DNA from: Caloramator sp. E03
GTDB lineage: Bacteria; Bacillota; Clostridia; Clostridiales; Caloramatoraceae
Assembly: GCF_006016075.1 (NCBI RefSeq)
Contig: NZ_CP040093.1
Location: forward strand, 62,001 to 126,000
Direction of reading: 5' to 3'
DNA: 64,000 nucleotides
Positions within the stretch are counted from its first letter, which is position 1. The number at the start of each line of letters is the position of its first letter. The translations under genes and the position numbers were made by a program. Positions 8,938 through 20,401 of the stretch are shown one piece after another. A model generated the notes under the pieces. It was not told the DNA's origin, searched no databases, and saw only the letters and a list, made by a program, of their open reading frames with translations.

Positions 8938-9948
8938 TTGCAAACATTTTTAGCAGCAGTATTTGTATTTGGGCTACTTATAACAAGCCATGAATTTGGA
9001 CATTTTATAACCGCTAAACTTTCTAATGTTAAGGTTTTAGAGTTTTCCCTTGGAATGGGCCCTAAGCTATTTGGTTTCAAAACAAAAGAAACTGATTATT
9101 CACTTAGAATACTTCCTATTGGTGGATATGTTAAAATGCTTGGAGAAGAGGAGCAATGTACTGATCCAAGGGCATTTTGTAATCAAAGTCCATGGAAAAG
9201 GTTAATAATTATAGTTGCTGGAGCATTTATGAATTTTTTAATTGCAGTAATACTATTTATACTAGTTGCTTATAACTTAGGTGTTGTAAAACCTATTGTA
9301 AGCAGTGTTGAAGCAGGTTATCCTGCAATGAGTGCTGGAGTAAAACCAAACGATAAGATATTGATGGTTAATGAGCAAAAAATATATACCTGGAACCAAT
9401 TTAAAGAATTTATTTCAGAAAACAAAGATAAACCTTTTAAAATGACAGTTAAAAGAGATAATAATATAATTGAGATAAATTTAAAGCCTGTTTATAATAA
9501 AAATGAAGATAGATATTTAGTAGGAATTTCTCCAAAGCTTGTTAAAGGAGATTTGATTGAATCGATTAGAACTGGATTTAGTGAAACTATTACATCAATA
9601 AAGCAAATGATTATTTTCTTAGGTAAAATTTTTAAAGGTGAGTTTTCTACGAATGATGTAGGTGGTCCTGTTGCAATTGTTAAAATGTCAGGGGAAGCAG
9701 CAAAAGTAGGCCTATGGAACCTTCTTTTCTTTGCAGGCTTTTTAAGTATTAACCTTGGAGTGTTTAATCTTATTCCTTTTCCTGCACTTGATGGAGGATG
9801 GGTTATAATTCTGCTATATGAAGCAATAACTGGGAAAAAAATAGATGAAAATAAAATTGGATTAATAAATTTAATAGGGTTTGCAATATTAATGGCTTTT
9901 GCAATACTTGTAACATTTAAAGATATAATAAGACTGAGTTCGTATTAA
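8938..9948 (+). CDS. rseP: Site-2 intramembrane zinc metalloprotease RseP/RasP
   Basis: 336 residues. The HEFGHF zinc motif lies in the first membrane segment, a PDZ domain sits around residues 110-185 (MSAGVKPNDKILMVNEQKI), and the second zinc-ligand motif is NLIPFPALDGG near residue 280. In Bacillus, RasP clears anti-sigma factors and signal peptides. AGGAG at 8923-8927 points to the TTG at 8938; an upstream in-frame TTG at 8917 lies inside dxr and has no site. The dxr-rseP-ispG order is common in Firmicutes. Confidence 0.94.
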   Translation: MQTFLAAVFVFGLLITSHEFGHFITAKLSNVKVLEFSLGMGPKLFGFKTKETDYSLRILPIGGYVKMLGEEEQCTDPRAFCNQSPWKRLIIIVAGAFMNFLIAVILFILVAYNLGVVKPIVSSVEAGYPAMSAGVKPNDKILMVNEQKIYTWNQFKEFISENKDKPFKMTVKRDNNIIEINLKPVYNKNEDRYLVGISPKLVKGDLIESIRTGFSETITSIKQMIIFLGKIFKGEFSTNDVGGPVAIVKMSGEAAKVGLWNLLFFAGFLSINLGVFNLIPFPALDGGWVIILLYEAITGKKIDENKIGLINLIGFAILMAFAILVTFKDIIRLSSY

Positions 9949-9958
9949 GGTGATATAG

Positions 9959-11005
9959 ATGAGAAGAAAGAGTAAAAAAGTTAAAGTAGGAAATATTTTT
10001 GTTGGTGGAGATTCCCCAATATCAGTTCAATCCATGACAAATACAGAAACAAAAAACATAAAAGAAACTGTAAATCAAATTTTATCCCTTGAGAAAGAAG
10101 GCTGTGAGATAATTAGAGTAGCTGTGCCTGATATGGAATCTGCAAGGGCATTAATTGATATAAAGAAAAGTATTCATATTCCTCTTGTTGCTGATATTCA
10201 CTTTGATTACAGACTTGCAATAGAATCTATCAAAAATGGTGCAGACGCAATAAGATTAAATCCTGGTAATATAGGTAGTGAAGATAAAATTCGAGAAGTT
10301 ATAAGTGCTGCAAAACATAATGGAGTACCTATTAGAATTGGTGTAAATTCTGGTTCATTAGAGAAAGATTTACTTGAAAAATATAAAAGGCCCACTCCCA
10401 TGGCTCTTGTAGAAAGTGCTTTGAGGCATGTTGGCATTTTAGAGAAGAATGGTTTTTTTGACATTGTTATTTCAGTTAAATCGTCAAATGTAATAGAAAA
10501 TATTGAAGGCTATATGCTTTTAGCTGAGAGGACAGAGTATCCCCTCCATTTAGGAGTTACTGAAGCAGGTACTATATTTTCAGGAAGTATTAAATCAGCA
10601 GTTGGCATAGGAACTTTGCTATACCACGGAATAGGGGATACAATAAGAGTATCCTTAACTGACAACCCAATAGAAGAAGTAAAAGTAGGAAAAGAAATTT
10701 TAAAAGCTTGCGGAGTAAGGCAATTTGGTATAGAAATAATATCATGTCCTACCTGTGGTAGAACAAATATAGATTTAATAAGTATTGTTAAGAAAGCAGA
10801 AAATTTACTTAAAGATATAAATAAGCCAATAAAAGTAGCAATAATGGGTTGTGTTGTTAACGGCCCTGGTGAAGCTCAAGAAGCTGATATAGGTATAGCT
10901 GGTGGTAAAGGTGAAGGTATTATATTTAAAAATGGTAAAATAATAAAAAAAGTCAGTGAAGATTTACTTCTTGATGAATTAATTAATGAAATTAACAAAT
11001 TATAA
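9959..11005 (+). CDS. ispG: 4-hydroxy-3-methylbut-2-enyl diphosphate synthase (flavodoxin), iron-sulfur
   Basis: 348 residues. It reduces MEcPP to HMBPP, the penultimate MEP-pathway step. The N-terminal TIM barrel begins VGGDSPISVQSMTNT. The C-terminal cluster-binding residues are in SCPTCGRTNIDL and MGCVVNGPGEA. It sits 10 bp after rseP, with a short AAGGTGAT ribosome-binding site overlapping the end of rseP. Confidence 0.96.
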   Translation: MRRKSKKVKVGNIFVGGDSPISVQSMTNTETKNIKETVNQILSLEKEGCEIIRVAVPDMESARALIDIKKSIHIPLVADIHFDYRLAIESIKNGADAIRLNPGNIGSEDKIREVISAAKHNGVPIRIGVNSGSLEKDLLEKYKRPTPMALVESALRHVGILEKNGFFDIVISVKSSNVIENIEGYMLLAERTEYPLHLGVTEAGTIFSGSIKSAVGIGTLLYHGIGDTIRVSLTDNPIEEVKVGKEILKACGVRQFGIEIISCPTCGRTNIDLISIVKKAENLLKDINKPIKVAIMGCVVNGPGEAQEADIGIAGGKGEGIIFKNGKIIKKVSEDLLLDELINEINKL

Positions 11006-11022
11006 TTAATAGGGTGATATTT

Positions 11023-11649
11023 ATGAGAACTGCATGTATAATTCCAGCTTTTAATGAAGAAAAAACAATAAAAGATGTTATTGAAGTAGTAAAAAGCGTT
11101 AAAATCATTGATGAAGTAATAGTTGTTAGCGATGGCTCTAAGGATAATACTGCTAAAATATCAAGGGATATGGGCGTATTTACAATTGAATACGAAGAAA
11201 ATAAGGGAAAAGGAGCTGCTTTAAAAGCTGGAATAGATAATGCAAATGCTGATATTCTTCTTTTTCTTGATGCTGATCTTATAGGCTTAACTAAACAGCA
11301 TGTCATATCGTTATTAGAACCGGTTATTAATGATGAAGCTGATATGACAATTGGAATCTTTTCAAATGGAAGATTAGCTACTGACCTTGCTCAAAAAGTG
11401 GCACCTCATCTTTCAGGACAAAGGGCTATTAAAAAGGAAATAATAACAAATATAAATAATATTGATATGACAAGATACGGAGTTGAAGTAGCTTTAACAA
11501 AACTCGTTGAAAAAGAAAACTATAGGGTAAAAACAGTTGAGCTAAAAGATATGACGCATATAATGAAAGAAGAAAAACTTGGGTTTAAAAAAGGTATAGC
11601 TGCAAGAATGAAAATGTATTGGGAAATAGTAAAATGCTTAAAAATGTAA
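11023..11649 (+). CDS. Family 2 glycosyltransferase
   Basis: 208 residues with a single GT-A domain. It opens [17 protein letters not shown], followed by [21 protein letters not shown] and FLDADLIGL, the DXD-type metal site. This layout resembles glucosyl-3-phosphoglycerate synthase and dolichol-phosphate-type transferases, but the acceptor cannot be read from sequence. No membrane segment is visible. AGGGTG at 11011 selects the ATG at 11023 over a GTG at 11014. Its place between ispG and polC, next to prenyl-lipid genes, suggests an envelope role (inference). Confidence 0.8.
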   Translation: MRTACIIPAFNEEKTIKDVIEVVKSVKIIDEVIVVSDGSKDNTAKISRDMGVFTIEYEENKGKGAALKAGIDNANADILLFLDADLIGLTKQHVISLLEPVINDEADMTIGIFSNGRLATDLAQKVAPHLSGQRAIKKEIITNINNIDMTRYGVEVALTKLVEKENYRVKTVELKDMTHIMKEEKLGFKKGIAARMKMYWEIVKCLKM

Positions 11650-11665
11650 AGACAGGGGGAAAAAA

Positions 11666-14600
11666 ATGTCAATAGTACTTGAAGATATACTTTATGATGA
11701 AGATGGTATAAATGATATTAAGGATATTTCTAAGTCTGTTTATATTAAAAAAGCATTTATAAATAAAACAACCAATACATGGGAAATTCATTTTATAACT
11801 AATACTGATATTGACAATAATAAGATTGAAGCTATAAAAAAATTTTTATGTAATAAATTTAATATTTCTGGGGAAGTTACATTCCATATAGAAAACAATA
11901 TTAAAAACAATATTACATTAAATGATATTAATAATAAAGTAATATATAAGAACATAATATCTAATGCTTTTTGTAATAATCCTTATATTTGTTGTTTACT
12001 TCAGGCATCAGATTATAGAATTAGTGATGAAAATATTATAATTTATATTGACAATGAATTTTCATTGAACATGTTGAAATTAAAAAATGCAGAAGAAATT
12101 ATAAGCAAAAGTATATTTAATTTAATAGGCAAAAAAATAAAAATTAAGTTTGAGTTAAGAGCTTTAGAATTTGAGAAGTATAATATGATAAAAGAAGAAG
12201 AAGATAAAAAATTATTAATAAATTATCTTGATAAAAATAAAGTTGAAGAAAAAAATAAAGTCAGCAAGAATATAGTATTAGAAAACAATAACAATTTAAA
12301 ATCTTCAATTATATATGGTAAAAAGCTTGTAGGAGAAAATGTCAATATAATATCTATTCGTGAAGAACTTGGCAGTGTTGTGATTTCAGGTGAAGTATTT
12401 AAAATAGATATTAAAGAAACTAAAAATGGTAAATATATTTTTAGTTTCTTTATTACTGATTATACAAGCTCTATTACCATAAAATTTTTTCCAAAGGTTG
12501 AAATGATTGAAGAACTAAAATCTCAAATAAAAGAGGGAGTTTTTCTAAAAGTACAGGGTGAGGTAGTATATGACAAATATATAAAAGAAATAATAATCTT
12601 GGCTTCTGCTATAGAAAAAATTGAACCTGTAAAAAGAATTGATAAATGCGAAGAGAAAAGGGTAGAGCTTCATCTTCATACACAAATGAGTGCAATGGAT
12701 GGAGTATCTTCTGCAACTTCATTAATAAAGCGGGCAAAGGAATGGGGGCATAAAGCTATTGCAATAACAGATCATGGTGTTGTCCAAGCATTTCCAGAAG
12801 TATCAGAATCATGTAAAAAAGAAGGCATTAAAGCAATATATGGTGTAGAAGGATACCTTGTAGATGATGGAGAGCCAGCAATAATAAAATCAAAACAATG
12901 GCCTTTGGAAGATGAGTTTGTTGTATTTGATATTGAAACTACAGGTTTAAATTCTAACAATGATGAAATAATTGAAATAGGTGCTGTTAAAATCAAAAAT
13001 TTTACTATAGTTGATACATTTTCAAGTCTTGTAAAGCCTAAAAAGGAAATAAAAAATGAAATAACAAAATTAACAGGTATCTCTAACGAAATGGTAAAAG
13101 ATAAACCTTCAATTGAAACGGTTTTACCAGAGTTTTTAAACTTTGTTGGAAATGCTCCTGTAGTTGCACATAATGCTAAATTCGATACGTCATTCATAAA
13201 AAATAATTCAAAAATACAAGGACTTAATTTTAATAACGCAATAGTTGATACTTTATTATTATCAAGGTGGCTCTTACCGGATTTAAAGAAACATAGGCTT
13301 AACATTATAGCAGAACATTTAGGAGTTTCTCTTAATAATCATCATAGAGCAGTAGATGATGCAACTGCAACTGCACATATATTTATTAAATTTCTTGATA
13401 TGTTAAAGCAAAAGAATGCTTCAAACCTTGATGATGTAAATGCTCTTTATAATGGTAATTTTGATATAAAAAAAGCTGATACTTATCATATTGTAATTCT
13501 TGTGAAAAATCAAGAAGGACTGATTAATCTTTATAAAATAATATCACAATCTCATTTAAATTTTTTTCATAAACGTCCAAGAATTCCCAAAAGCCTCCTT
13601 CAACAATATAGGGATGGTTTAATAATTGGCTCTGCCTGTGAAGCAGGTCAAGTTTTTAAAGGAGTTTTGAACGGTCTTTCTGACAATGAAATGGAAGACA
13701 TCATAAAATTTTATGACTATCTTGAAATTCAGCCAAGAGGTAATAATGAGTTTTTAATAAGAAATGGAACTGTTGAAAACGAAGAAAAGTTGCTTGAAAT
13801 AAACAAAAGAATAGTATACCTTGGTGAAAAATTTAATAAAATTGTTGTTGCTACTGGAGATGTACATTTTCTTGATCCTAAGGATGAATATTTTAGAAGA
13901 ATACTTATGGCTGGTCAAGGGTATGAAGATGCTGATGACCAAGCACCGCTATATTTTAAAACAACTGATGAAATGTTAGAGGAATTTAAATACCTTGGAG
14001 AAGATATAGCATATAATGTTGTTATTAAAAATACAAATATTATAGCCGATATGGTTGAACCTGTTAAACCTATACCTGATGAAACATTCCCTCCAAAGAT
14101 AGATGGTGCAGAAGATGAAATAAAAAATATGACTTTATCAAAAGCCCATGAAACTTATGGAGATATTTTACCTGAGGTCGTTCAAAAAAGGCTTGAAAAA
14201 GAATTAAATTCAATAATAAATAATGGTTATGCTGTCTTATATCTTATTGCCAATCGTTTGGTTTCAAAATCAATTAAAGATGGCTATTTAGTAGGTTCAA
14301 GAGGTTCTGTCGGTTCTTCCTTTGTTGCTACTATGTGTGGAATAACTGAAGTTAATCCGTTGCCTCCCCATTATGTCTGTCCTACATGTAAGTATTCAGA
14401 ATTCTTTACAGATGGAAGTATAGGTTCAGGGGCTGATTTACCTGATAAAAAATGTCCAAAATGTAATACACAATTGAATAAAGATGGTCATGATATACCT
14501 TTTGAGGTATTTTTAGGTTTTGAAGGTGATAAGGAACCAGATATAGATCTAAACTTTTCTGGAGAATATCAAAGCACTGCTCACAAATATACTGAGGAAC

Positions 14601-15958
14601 TCTTTGGTGAAGGGCATGTTTTTAGAGCAGGAACAATAGGCACTATTGCAGAGAAAACCGCTTATGGTTTTGTTAAAAACTATCTTGAAGAAAGAAAACT
14701 AACAATAAACCAAGCTGAAATTGAAAGGCTTGTTAAAGGATGTACAGGAGTTAAAAGGACAACCGGTCAACATCCTGGAGGCGTTATGGTTGTTCCAAGA
14801 GATAAAGAAATATATGAATTTACTCCTGTTCAAAGGCCAGCTGATGATGTTAATTCAGATATTATAACTACGCATTTTGACTATCATTCTATAAGTGGAA
14901 GACTTTTAAAGCTTGATATATTAGGTCATGATGATCCTACAGTTTTAAAGATGCTTCAGGATTTAACAGGCGTAGATCCAAGGACAATTCCTTTAGGAGA
15001 TGAAAAAGTATTAAAACTTTTTACTTCAACAGAACCCCTTGGAGTAAAACCTGAAGATATAAATTGTGAAGTAGGAACTTTAGGACTTCCGGAGTTTGGT
15101 ACAAAATTTGTAAGGCAGATGCTTCTTGACACAAAACCTAAAACTTTTGCTGAACTTGTTAGAATTTCAGGATTATCACATGGTACAGATGTTTGGCTAA
15201 ATAATGCACAGGATCTTATACGCGAAGGTTATGCAACTCTTAAAGAAGTTATATCTACAAGAGATGACATTATGCTTTATTTAATTTATAAAGGTGTTGA
15301 GCCCAAACATGCTTTTAACATAATGGAAAGAGTTAGAAAGGGAAAAGGATTACGTGATGAAGATATACAAGAAATGAAAGAAAACAATGTACCTGATTGG
15401 TATATTAATTCCTGCAATAAAATAAAGTATATGTTCCCAAAAGGTCATGCTGTAGCTTATGTTATGATGGCTGTTAGAATAGCATATTTTAAAGTTTATT
15501 ATCCATTAGCTTACTATGCTACGTATTTTACAGTTAGAGCTGATGATTTTGATGCTGACTTAATTGTAAAAGGTGAAAAAACAATATTAAGTAAAATAAA
15601 AGAAATAGAAAGCATGGGTAATAGTGCTTCGCAAAAAGATAAAGGTTTACTGACAGTTCTGGAGATTGCCCTTGAGATGTATAAAAGAGGATTTAAATTT
15701 GTACCAGTAGATCTACAAAAATCCCATTCTGTTAAATTTATTATTGAAGATAATGCTTTGATACCACCTTTTAAAGCACTTCAGGGTGTAGGCGAAACAG
15801 CAGCAAAGAGTATTGTGAAAGCAAGAGATGAAGGACCTTTTTTATCAAAGGAAGATTTAAGAATAAGAGCAAAGGTTTCAAAAACTGTAATTGAAATTTT
15901 AGATAACCACGGATGTATTAAAAATTTACCTGAAAGTAACCAGCTTTCCCTATTTTAA
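11666..15958 (+). CDS. polC: DNA polymerase III alpha subunit, Gram-positive PolC type
   Basis: 1430 residues, normal for PolC, the main replicative polymerase of Firmicutes. In order: an N-terminal domain, an OB fold (about 225-320), the PHP domain split around the exonuclease ([14 protein letters not shown] near 332), the DnaQ-like 3'-5' exonuclease ([12 protein letters not shown] near 418), the polymerase palm ([16 protein letters not shown] near 880; [12 protein letters not shown] near 957), and a zinc motif CPTCKYSEF...CPKC. The C-terminus has helix-hairpin-helix-like sequence and ends QLSLF, a beta-clamp-binding pentapeptide. It follows the glycosyltransferase gene by 16 bp with an AGGGGG site. 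Confidence 0.98.
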   Translation: MSIVLEDILYDEDGINDIKDISKSVYIKKAFINKTTNTWEIHFITNTDIDNNKIEAIKKFLCNKFNISGEVTFHIENNIKNNITLNDINNKVIYKNIISNAFCNNPYICCLLQASDYRISDENIIIYIDNEFSLNMLKLKNAEEIISKSIFNLIGKKIKIKFELRALEFEKYNMIKEEEDKKLLINYLDKNKVEEKNKVSKNIVLENNNNLKSSIIYGKKLVGENVNIISIREELGSVVISGEVFKIDIKETKNGKYIFSFFITDYTSSITIKFFPKVEMIEELKSQIKEGVFLKVQGEVVYDKYIKEIIILASAIEKIEPVKRIDKCEEKRVELHLHTQMSAMDGVSSATSLIKRAKEWGHKAIAITDHGVVQAFPEVSESCKKEGIKAIYGVEGYLVDDGEPAIIKSKQWPLEDEFVVFDIETTGLNSNNDEIIEIGAVKIKNFTIVDTFSSLVKPKKEIKNEITKLTGISNEMVKDKPSIETVLPEFLNFVGNAPVVAHNAKFDTSFIKNNSKIQGLNFNNAIVDTLLLSRWLLPDLKKHRLNIIAEHLGVSLNNHHRAVDDATATAHIFIKFLDMLKQKNASNLDDVNALYNGNFDIKKADTYHIVILVKNQEGLINLYKIISQSHLNFFHKRPRIPKSLLQQYRDGLIIGSACEAGQVFKGVLNGLSDNEMEDIIKFYDYLEIQPRGNNEFLIRNGTVENEEKLLEINKRIVYLGEKFNKIVVATGDVHFLDPKDEYFRRILMAGQGYEDADDQAPLYFKTTDEMLEEFKYLGEDIAYNVVIKNTNIIADMVEPVKPIPDETFPPKIDGAEDEIKNMTLSKAHETYGDILPEVVQKRLEKELNSIINNGYAVLYLIANRLVSKSIKDGYLVGSRGSVGSSFVATMCGITEVNPLPPHYVCPTCKYSEFFTDGSIGSGADLPDKKCPKCNTQLNKDGHDIPFEVFLGFEGDKEPDIDLNFSGEYQSTAHKYTEELFGEGHVFRAGTIGTIAEKTAYGFVKNYLEERKLTINQAEIERLVKGCTGVKRTTGQHPGGVMVVPRDKEIYEFTPVQRPADDVNSDIITTHFDYHSISGRLLKLDILGHDDPTVLKMLQDLTGVDPRTIPLGDEKVLKLFTSTEPLGVKPEDINCEVGTLGLPEFGTKFVRQMLLDTKPKTFAELVRISGLSHGTDVWLNNAQDLIREGYATLKEVISTRDDIMLYLIYKGVEPKHAFNIMERVRKGKGLRDEDIQEMKENNVPDWYINSCNKIKYMFPKGHAVAYVMMAVRIAYFKVYYPLAYYATYFTVRADDFDADLIVKGEKTILSKIKEIESMGNSASQKDKGLLTVLEIALEMYKRGFKFVPVDLQKSHSVKFIIEDNALIPPFKALQGVGETAAKSIVKARDEGPFLSKEDLRIRAKVSKTVIEILDNHGCIKNLPESNQLSLF

Positions 15959-15959
15959 C

Positions 15960-15988
15960 TTGCAAATTATTAATTGCAATGCTATAAT
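15960..15988 (+). promoter_or_regulatory. Sigma-A-type promoter for rimP-nusA-infB operon
   Basis: TTGCAA (15960-15965), a 17-bp spacer and TATAAT (15983-15988), right after the polC stop. The leader is about 110 nt and contains the hairpin at 16017-16040. Confidence 0.8.
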
Positions 15989-16016
15989 TTTCATAAGGCT
16001 TAATATGTTTTACTTT

Positions 16017-16040
16017 AAAGAGTGGGTTTTCCCACTCTTT
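16017..16040 (+). terminator. Leader attenuator upstream of rimP-nusA
   Basis: A 10-bp perfect stem AAAGAGTGGG with CCCACTCTTT and a TTTT loop. It lies between the promoter and rimP. The trailing ACTTTATG is a weak U tract, the kind that makes termination depend on NusA. In B. subtilis the nusA operon is autoregulated at such a leader terminator; that role here is inference. Confidence 0.7.
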
Positions 16041-16105
16041 ACTTTATGTTGTGAATAACACTTTGCTAATAACAAATAATAGAGAAAAGAAAAGGAGGAT
16101 AGCTT

Positions 16106-16564
16106 ATGAATGTTGAATATATAGAAAAATTAGTTCATGAAATTTCTTTACCAATAGCTAATGAGTTAGGTTTAGAAATTGTAGATGTAGAATTTGTTAG
16201 AGAACATAACGAATGGTATTTAAGAGTTTATATTGATAAAGAAGGTGGAGTAACTATAGATGACTGTACAAGTCTTAGTAGAGTTTTAAGTAATAAACTT
16301 GATGAAGTAGATCCTATAGATTTTAGCTACTATCTTGAAGTATCATCACCAGGAATAGAAAGACCATTAAAAAAAGATAGGGATTTTGAAAGAAATGTAG
16401 GCAAGAAAATAAAAATAAAACTTTTTGAACCTATTGAAGGTAAAAAAACTATTGAAGGAACACTACTTGGTCTTGAAGAAAAAAACATTTTGATTTCGAT
16501 AAATGATAATATATTAAAAATTGATAGGACAAAAGTCTCTAATGTAAAGCTATGTAGTTTTTAA
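16106..16564 (+). CDS. rimP: Ribosome maturation factor RimP
   Basis: 152 residues. It is needed for 30S subunit maturation. The N-terminal domain has LGLEIVDVEFVREHNEWYLRVYIDK and DCTSLSRVLSNKLDE, then LEVSSPGIERPLKK, and a C-terminal SH3-like domain follows. The ATG follows AAAGGAGG. It is the first gene of the nusA-infB operon, as usual. Confidence 0.95.
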   Translation: MNVEYIEKLVHEISLPIANELGLEIVDVEFVREHNEWYLRVYIDKEGGVTIDDCTSLSRVLSNKLDEVDPIDFSYYLEVSSPGIERPLKKDRDFERNVGKKIKIKLFEPIEGKKTIEGTLLGLEEKNILISINDNILKIDRTKVSNVKLCSF

Positions 16565-16577
16565 AGGAGGTATTAAG

Positions 16578-17654
16578 ATGAATACTATTGAATTAATTGA
16601 AGCGCTGGAGGAGCTGGTTAAAGAAAAAAGAATTGACAGAGAGATCATATTTACAGCTTTAGAATCAGCTCTTGTTTCAGCATATAAAAAGAATTATGGG
16701 ACAGCACAGAATGTAAAGGTAAATGTCAATAGGGATACTGGTGAAATTCATGTTTATGCTCAAAAGGAAGTAGTAGAAGAGGTTTATGATAATCTTCTTG
16801 AAATAAGCCTTGAAGATGCAAGAAAAATAAGCTTAAAATATAATATTGGAGATATTGTCGATGTTGAAGTTACCCCAAAGGATTTTGGAAGAGTTGCAGC
16901 TCAAACAGCAAAACAAAGTGTTATACAAAAAATAAGAGAAGCTGAAAGAGAAATAATATATAAAGAATTCATTGAAAAAGAAAATGATCTTATTACAGGG
17001 GTAGTACAAAAAAAGGAAAAGCAAAATGTTCTTGTTGATATTGGAAGAACCGAAACTTTACTTGCACCTAATGAACAAATGCCAAATGAAGAATATAATC
17101 ATGGTGATATATTAAAATTATATGTAGTTGAGGTTAAAAAAACACCTAAAGGACCAAATATTGTTATTTCCAGAACACATCCAGGGCTAATTAAAAGATT
17201 GTTTGAACTAGAAGTACCTGAAATTTTTGAAGGAATTGTTGAAATAAAAAGTATAGCAAGAGAAGCAGGATCTAGAACAAAAATAGCTGTTCATTCGAAA
17301 GACGAAAATGTGGATCCAACAGGTGCATGCGTTGGTCCAAAGGGTATAAGAGTTCAAAACATAGTTAATGAACTTAAAGGAGAAAAAATAGATATTGTAA
17401 AGTGGAGCAAAGATCCTTCAGAGTTTATTGCAAATGCTATTAGCCCTGCAAAGGTAATAAGCGTTGAAGTAAACGAAGATGAAAAAAGTGCAAAGGTTAT
17501 AGTTCCAGATTACCAGCTTTCTTTGGCTATTGGTAAAGAAGGTCAAAATGCAAGGCTTGCAGCAAAATTAACAGGATGGAAAATAGATATTAAAAGTCAA
17601 TCACAGGCACAATCTGAAATGGAAAATAATATGCAAGGAGATGAAACAGAATGA
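16578..17654 (+). CDS. nusA: Transcription termination/antitermination factor NusA
   Basis: 358 residues, the short Firmicute form without the C-terminal acidic repeats. In order: an RNAP-binding N-terminal domain (about 1-130), an S1 domain (about 135-200: LITGVVQKKEKQNVLVDIG), KH1 (about 230-280; GACVGPKGIRVQNIVNEL) and KH2 (about 300-345; LAIGKEGQNARLAAKLTGWKIDI). It modulates pausing and intrinsic termination. The ATG follows AAAGGAGG, 13 bp after rimP; its end overlaps ylxR by 4 bp. Confidence 0.97.
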   Translation: MNTIELIEALEELVKEKRIDREIIFTALESALVSAYKKNYGTAQNVKVNVNRDTGEIHVYAQKEVVEEVYDNLLEISLEDARKISLKYNIGDIVDVEVTPKDFGRVAAQTAKQSVIQKIREAEREIIYKEFIEKENDLITGVVQKKEKQNVLVDIGRTETLLAPNEQMPNEEYNHGDILKLYVVEVKKTPKGPNIVISRTHPGLIKRLFELEVPEIFEGIVEIKSIAREAGSRTKIAVHSKDENVDPTGACVGPKGIRVQNIVNELKGEKIDIVKWSKDPSEFIANAISPAKVISVEVNEDEKSAKVIVPDYQLSLAIGKEGQNARLAAKLTGWKIDIKSQSQAQSEMENNMQGDETE

Positions 17655-17923
17655 AAGTAAAAAAAGTTCCACTAAGAATGTGTCTTGGATGTCAAGAAAT
17701 GAAGCCCAAAAAAGAATTAATTAGAGTTGTTAAAAATAAAGAAGGGGAAATTAAAATAGATTTTACAGGTAAAGCTGCCGGAAGAGGTGCATATATTTGC
17801 AGAAATATTGATTGCTTTGAAAAATGTGTAAAAGCTAAAAGATTTGAAAAAGCTTTTGAGACTAAAATATCCGATGATTTATATGATAAATTAAGAGAGG
17901 CGCTTATGAATGAAAATGGATGA
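17651..17923 (+). CDS. ylxR: YlxR family RNA-binding protein (RNase P modulator RnpM)
   Basis: 90 residues. The signature LRMCLGCQEMKPKKELIRVV is at the N-terminus and GRGAYICRN sits in the middle, the typical YlxR RNA-binding cleft. Recent work in Bacillus names the family RnpM, a modulator of RNase P. It overlaps nusA by 4 bp (ATGA) and the next gene by 14 bp, so expression is coupled. Confidence 0.93.
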   Translation: MKVKKVPLRMCLGCQEMKPKKELIRVVKNKEGEIKIDFTGKAAGRGAYICRNIDCFEKCVKAKRFEKAFETKISDDLYDKLREALMNENG

Positions 17924-18245
17924 TATTTACTCGTTCATTGGATTGATACAAAAATCAGGTAAACTATTTTCAGGCGATGAAAGTGTTGAGAAGTCAATTA
18001 GAAAAAAAAAGTGTTCTTTAATTATAATTGCAGAGGATGCAAGTGATAATACAAAAAATAAATTTATTATGCTTGCAAAGGAAAGGAATATACCATTTAT
18101 TATTTTTGGTAAAAAGCAGGAAATAGGAGTGAGAATAGGGAAACCTGACAGAGCAGTTTTAGGGATACAAGATACAAATTTTGCAAATGGATTAATAAAA
18201 AAGTTCCAAAGTAATAATGGGGGTGAATATAGTGCCAAAAATTAG
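17910..18245 (+). CDS. ylxQ: YlxQ, L7Ae/L30e-family putative RNA-binding protein
   Basis: 111 residues. The L7Ae-type core [36 protein letters not shown] and [10 protein letters not shown] is clear. Family members bind kink-turn RNA, though the target of YlxQ is not established. The start is ATG 17910, 10 nt after GAGAGG, inside ylxR; ATG 17916 is possible. The 3' end overlaps infB by 14 bp. The position between ylxR and infB is conserved in Firmicutes. Confidence 0.9.
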   Translation: MKMDDIYSFIGLIQKSGKLFSGDESVEKSIRKKKCSLIIIAEDASDNTKNKFIMLAKERNIPFIIFGKKQEIGVRIGKPDRAVLGIQDTNFANGLIKKFQSNNGGEYSAKN

Positions 18246-20385
18246 AATCTATGAATTGGCAAAACAAGTTAACATGTCAAGTAAGGAATTAATTGAACTT
18301 CTCAATAAAGAGTTCGGTATAGAAGTAAAAAATCACATGAGTGTCCTTGAAGGAGATGAAGCTAATATTGTAATAGAATTTGTTGAAGAATTAAAAAATA
18401 AAATAAACGATAAAAAAGCTAATAATAATGATAATAAACCTCAAGTTAAAAATAGCAATGTAAATGAAATAGAAGAAGAAAAAAACACAGTTGAAGATGA
18501 ATTTGAAGATATTGATTATTTTGATATTGAATATGAAAAAAATAATAAAGCAAGAAAAAAATCTAATAAATTAGAGAAAAATAAAAAAGCATTAGTTAAG
18601 CAAGAAAAAATAGAGAATAGTTCATTGGAAGAAGAAATTGGTATTGTAGTTATTCCTGAAAGTATAAAAGTAGGTGATTTTGCTAAAAAAATAAAAAAAC
18701 CTGTTGCAGAAGTACTAAAAAAGCTTATTTTAAATGGAGTTATGGCTTCAATAAATCATGAAATAACTTTTGAAGTTGCAGAAAAAATAGCTGAACAATA
18801 TAATATAATTCTTGAAAAAGAGGTAAAAAAGGAAAAAGAAGAAGAGTTAATTAATGATTTTGAAGATGATGAAAAGTCTTTAGTCTCAAGACCTCCTGTA
18901 GTTACCGTTATGGGGCACGTTGATCATGGTAAAACATCTCTTCTCGATGCAATAAGACATTCAAGAGTAACGGATACTGAAGCTGGAGGTATAACACAAC
19001 ATATAGGTGCTTATACTGTTGATATAAATGATAGTAAAATAGTATTCTTAGATACACCTGGTCATGAAGCATTTACTGCAATGAGAGCAAGAGGGGCAAA
19101 AGTTACAGATATTGCCATACTCGTAGTTGCAGCCGATGATGGTGTTATGCCTCAAACTGTTGAAGCGATAAATCATGCTAAGGCAGCAAAAGTGCCAATC
19201 ATAGTTGCAATAAATAAAATTGATAAAAGTGGTGCAAATCCTGATAGAGTTAAGCAAGAACTGACAGAATATGGTCTTATTCCTGAGGACTGGGGTGGCG
19301 ACACAATATGTGTTCCTGTATCAGCAAGAACAAAAGAAGGAATAGACAATCTTCTTGAAATGATACTATTAGTAGCAGAAATGCAAGAACTTAAAGCAAA
19401 TCCAAATAGAAGTGCAAAGGGTACAATAATTGAAGCTAAACTTGATAAAGCAAGAGGACCTGTTGCAACAGTTCTTGTGCAAAAAGGAACTTTAAAAATA
19501 GGAGATTGCATTGTAGCTGGAACAGCTTATGGAAAAGTTAGAGCAATGGTTGATGACAAAGGTAGAAAGGTAAAATCTGCATCTCCGTCCATTCCTGTGG
19601 AAGTTCTTGGATTTTCAGAAGTACCTAATGCAGGGGATATAATGTATTGTGTTGCTGATGAAAAGGCTGCAAGAGAGATTGCAGAAATTAGAAAAAATAA
19701 AGAGAGAGAACAGCATTACGCAAGTACTTCAAAGGTATCTTTACAAGATCTTTTTAACCAAATTCAAGAAGGTAAAGTTAAAGACTTAAATATAATTGTA
19801 AAAGCTGATGTTCAAGGTTCTGTAGAGGCAATAAGACAGTCATTAGAAAAATTATCCAATAATGAAGTTAGAGTAAATGTAATACATGGAGGAGTTGGAG
19901 CTATAACTGAAACAGATGTAACCTTTGCATCAGTGTCAAATGCTCTTATTATAGGATTTAATGTAAGACCAGAACCAATGGCTGTTCAGCTTGCTGAAAA
20001 AGAGAAAGTTGAAATAAAAACATATAGAATAATATATGAAGCAATAGATGATATTACGGCAGCTATGAAAGGTATGCTTGAACCTGAGTATAAAGAGGTC
20101 GTAACTGCAAGACTTGTAGTTAGAAATACCTTTAAAGTTTCTTCTATAGGTACTATTGCAGGTTGTTATGTTGAAGATGGAAAAATTAATAGAAACAATA
20201 GTGTTAGAGTTATTAGAGATGGAATAGTAATTTATGAAGGCAAACTGGCATCTTTAAAACGCTTTAAAGATGATGTAAAAGAAGTAGCTGCAGGTTTTGA
20301 ATGTGGGTTAACAATTGAAAAGTTTAATGATATAAAAGAAAATGATGTAATTGAAGCATTTACTATTGAAGAAGTAAAAAGATAA
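18232..20385 (+). CDS. infB: Translation initiation factor IF-2
   Basis: 717 residues. IF-2 is the GTPase that brings fMet-tRNA to the 30S subunit. In order: an N-terminal IF2-N module ([20 protein letters not shown]), a charged low-complexity linker, a second IF2-N module (about 150-195), the G domain (GHVDHGKTS near 228, [20 protein letters not shown]), then domains II to IV. Start: GGGGGTG at 18219-18225 precedes GTG 18232; the upstream ATG 18217 lies before the ribosome-binding site. The GTG sits inside the end of ylxQ. Confidence 0.96.
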   Translation: MPKIRIYELAKQVNMSSKELIELLNKEFGIEVKNHMSVLEGDEANIVIEFVEELKNKINDKKANNNDNKPQVKNSNVNEIEEEKNTVEDEFEDIDYFDIEYEKNNKARKKSNKLEKNKKALVKQEKIENSSLEEEIGIVVIPESIKVGDFAKKIKKPVAEVLKKLILNGVMASINHEITFEVAEKIAEQYNIILEKEVKKEKEEELINDFEDDEKSLVSRPPVVTVMGHVDHGKTSLLDAIRHSRVTDTEAGGITQHIGAYTVDINDSKIVFLDTPGHEAFTAMRARGAKVTDIAILVVAADDGVMPQTVEAINHAKAAKVPIIVAINKIDKSGANPDRVKQELTEYGLIPEDWGGDTICVPVSARTKEGIDNLLEMILLVAEMQELKANPNRSAKGTIIEAKLDKARGPVATVLVQKGTLKIGDCIVAGTAYGKVRAMVDDKGRKVKSASPSIPVEVLGFSEVPNAGDIMYCVADEKAAREIAEIRKNKEREQHYASTSKVSLQDLFNQIQEGKVKDLNIIVKADVQGSVEAIRQSLEKLSNNEVRVNVIHGGVGAITETDVTFASVSNALIIGFNVRPEPMAVQLAEKEKVEIKTYRIIYEAIDDITAAMKGMLEPEYKEVVTARLVVRNTFKVSSIGTIAGCYVEDGKINRNNSVRVIRDGIVIYEGKLASLKRFKDDVKEVAAGFECGLTIEKFNDIKENDVIEAFTIEEVKR

Positions 20386-20401
20386 TAAAGAGGTGTATAA
20401 T

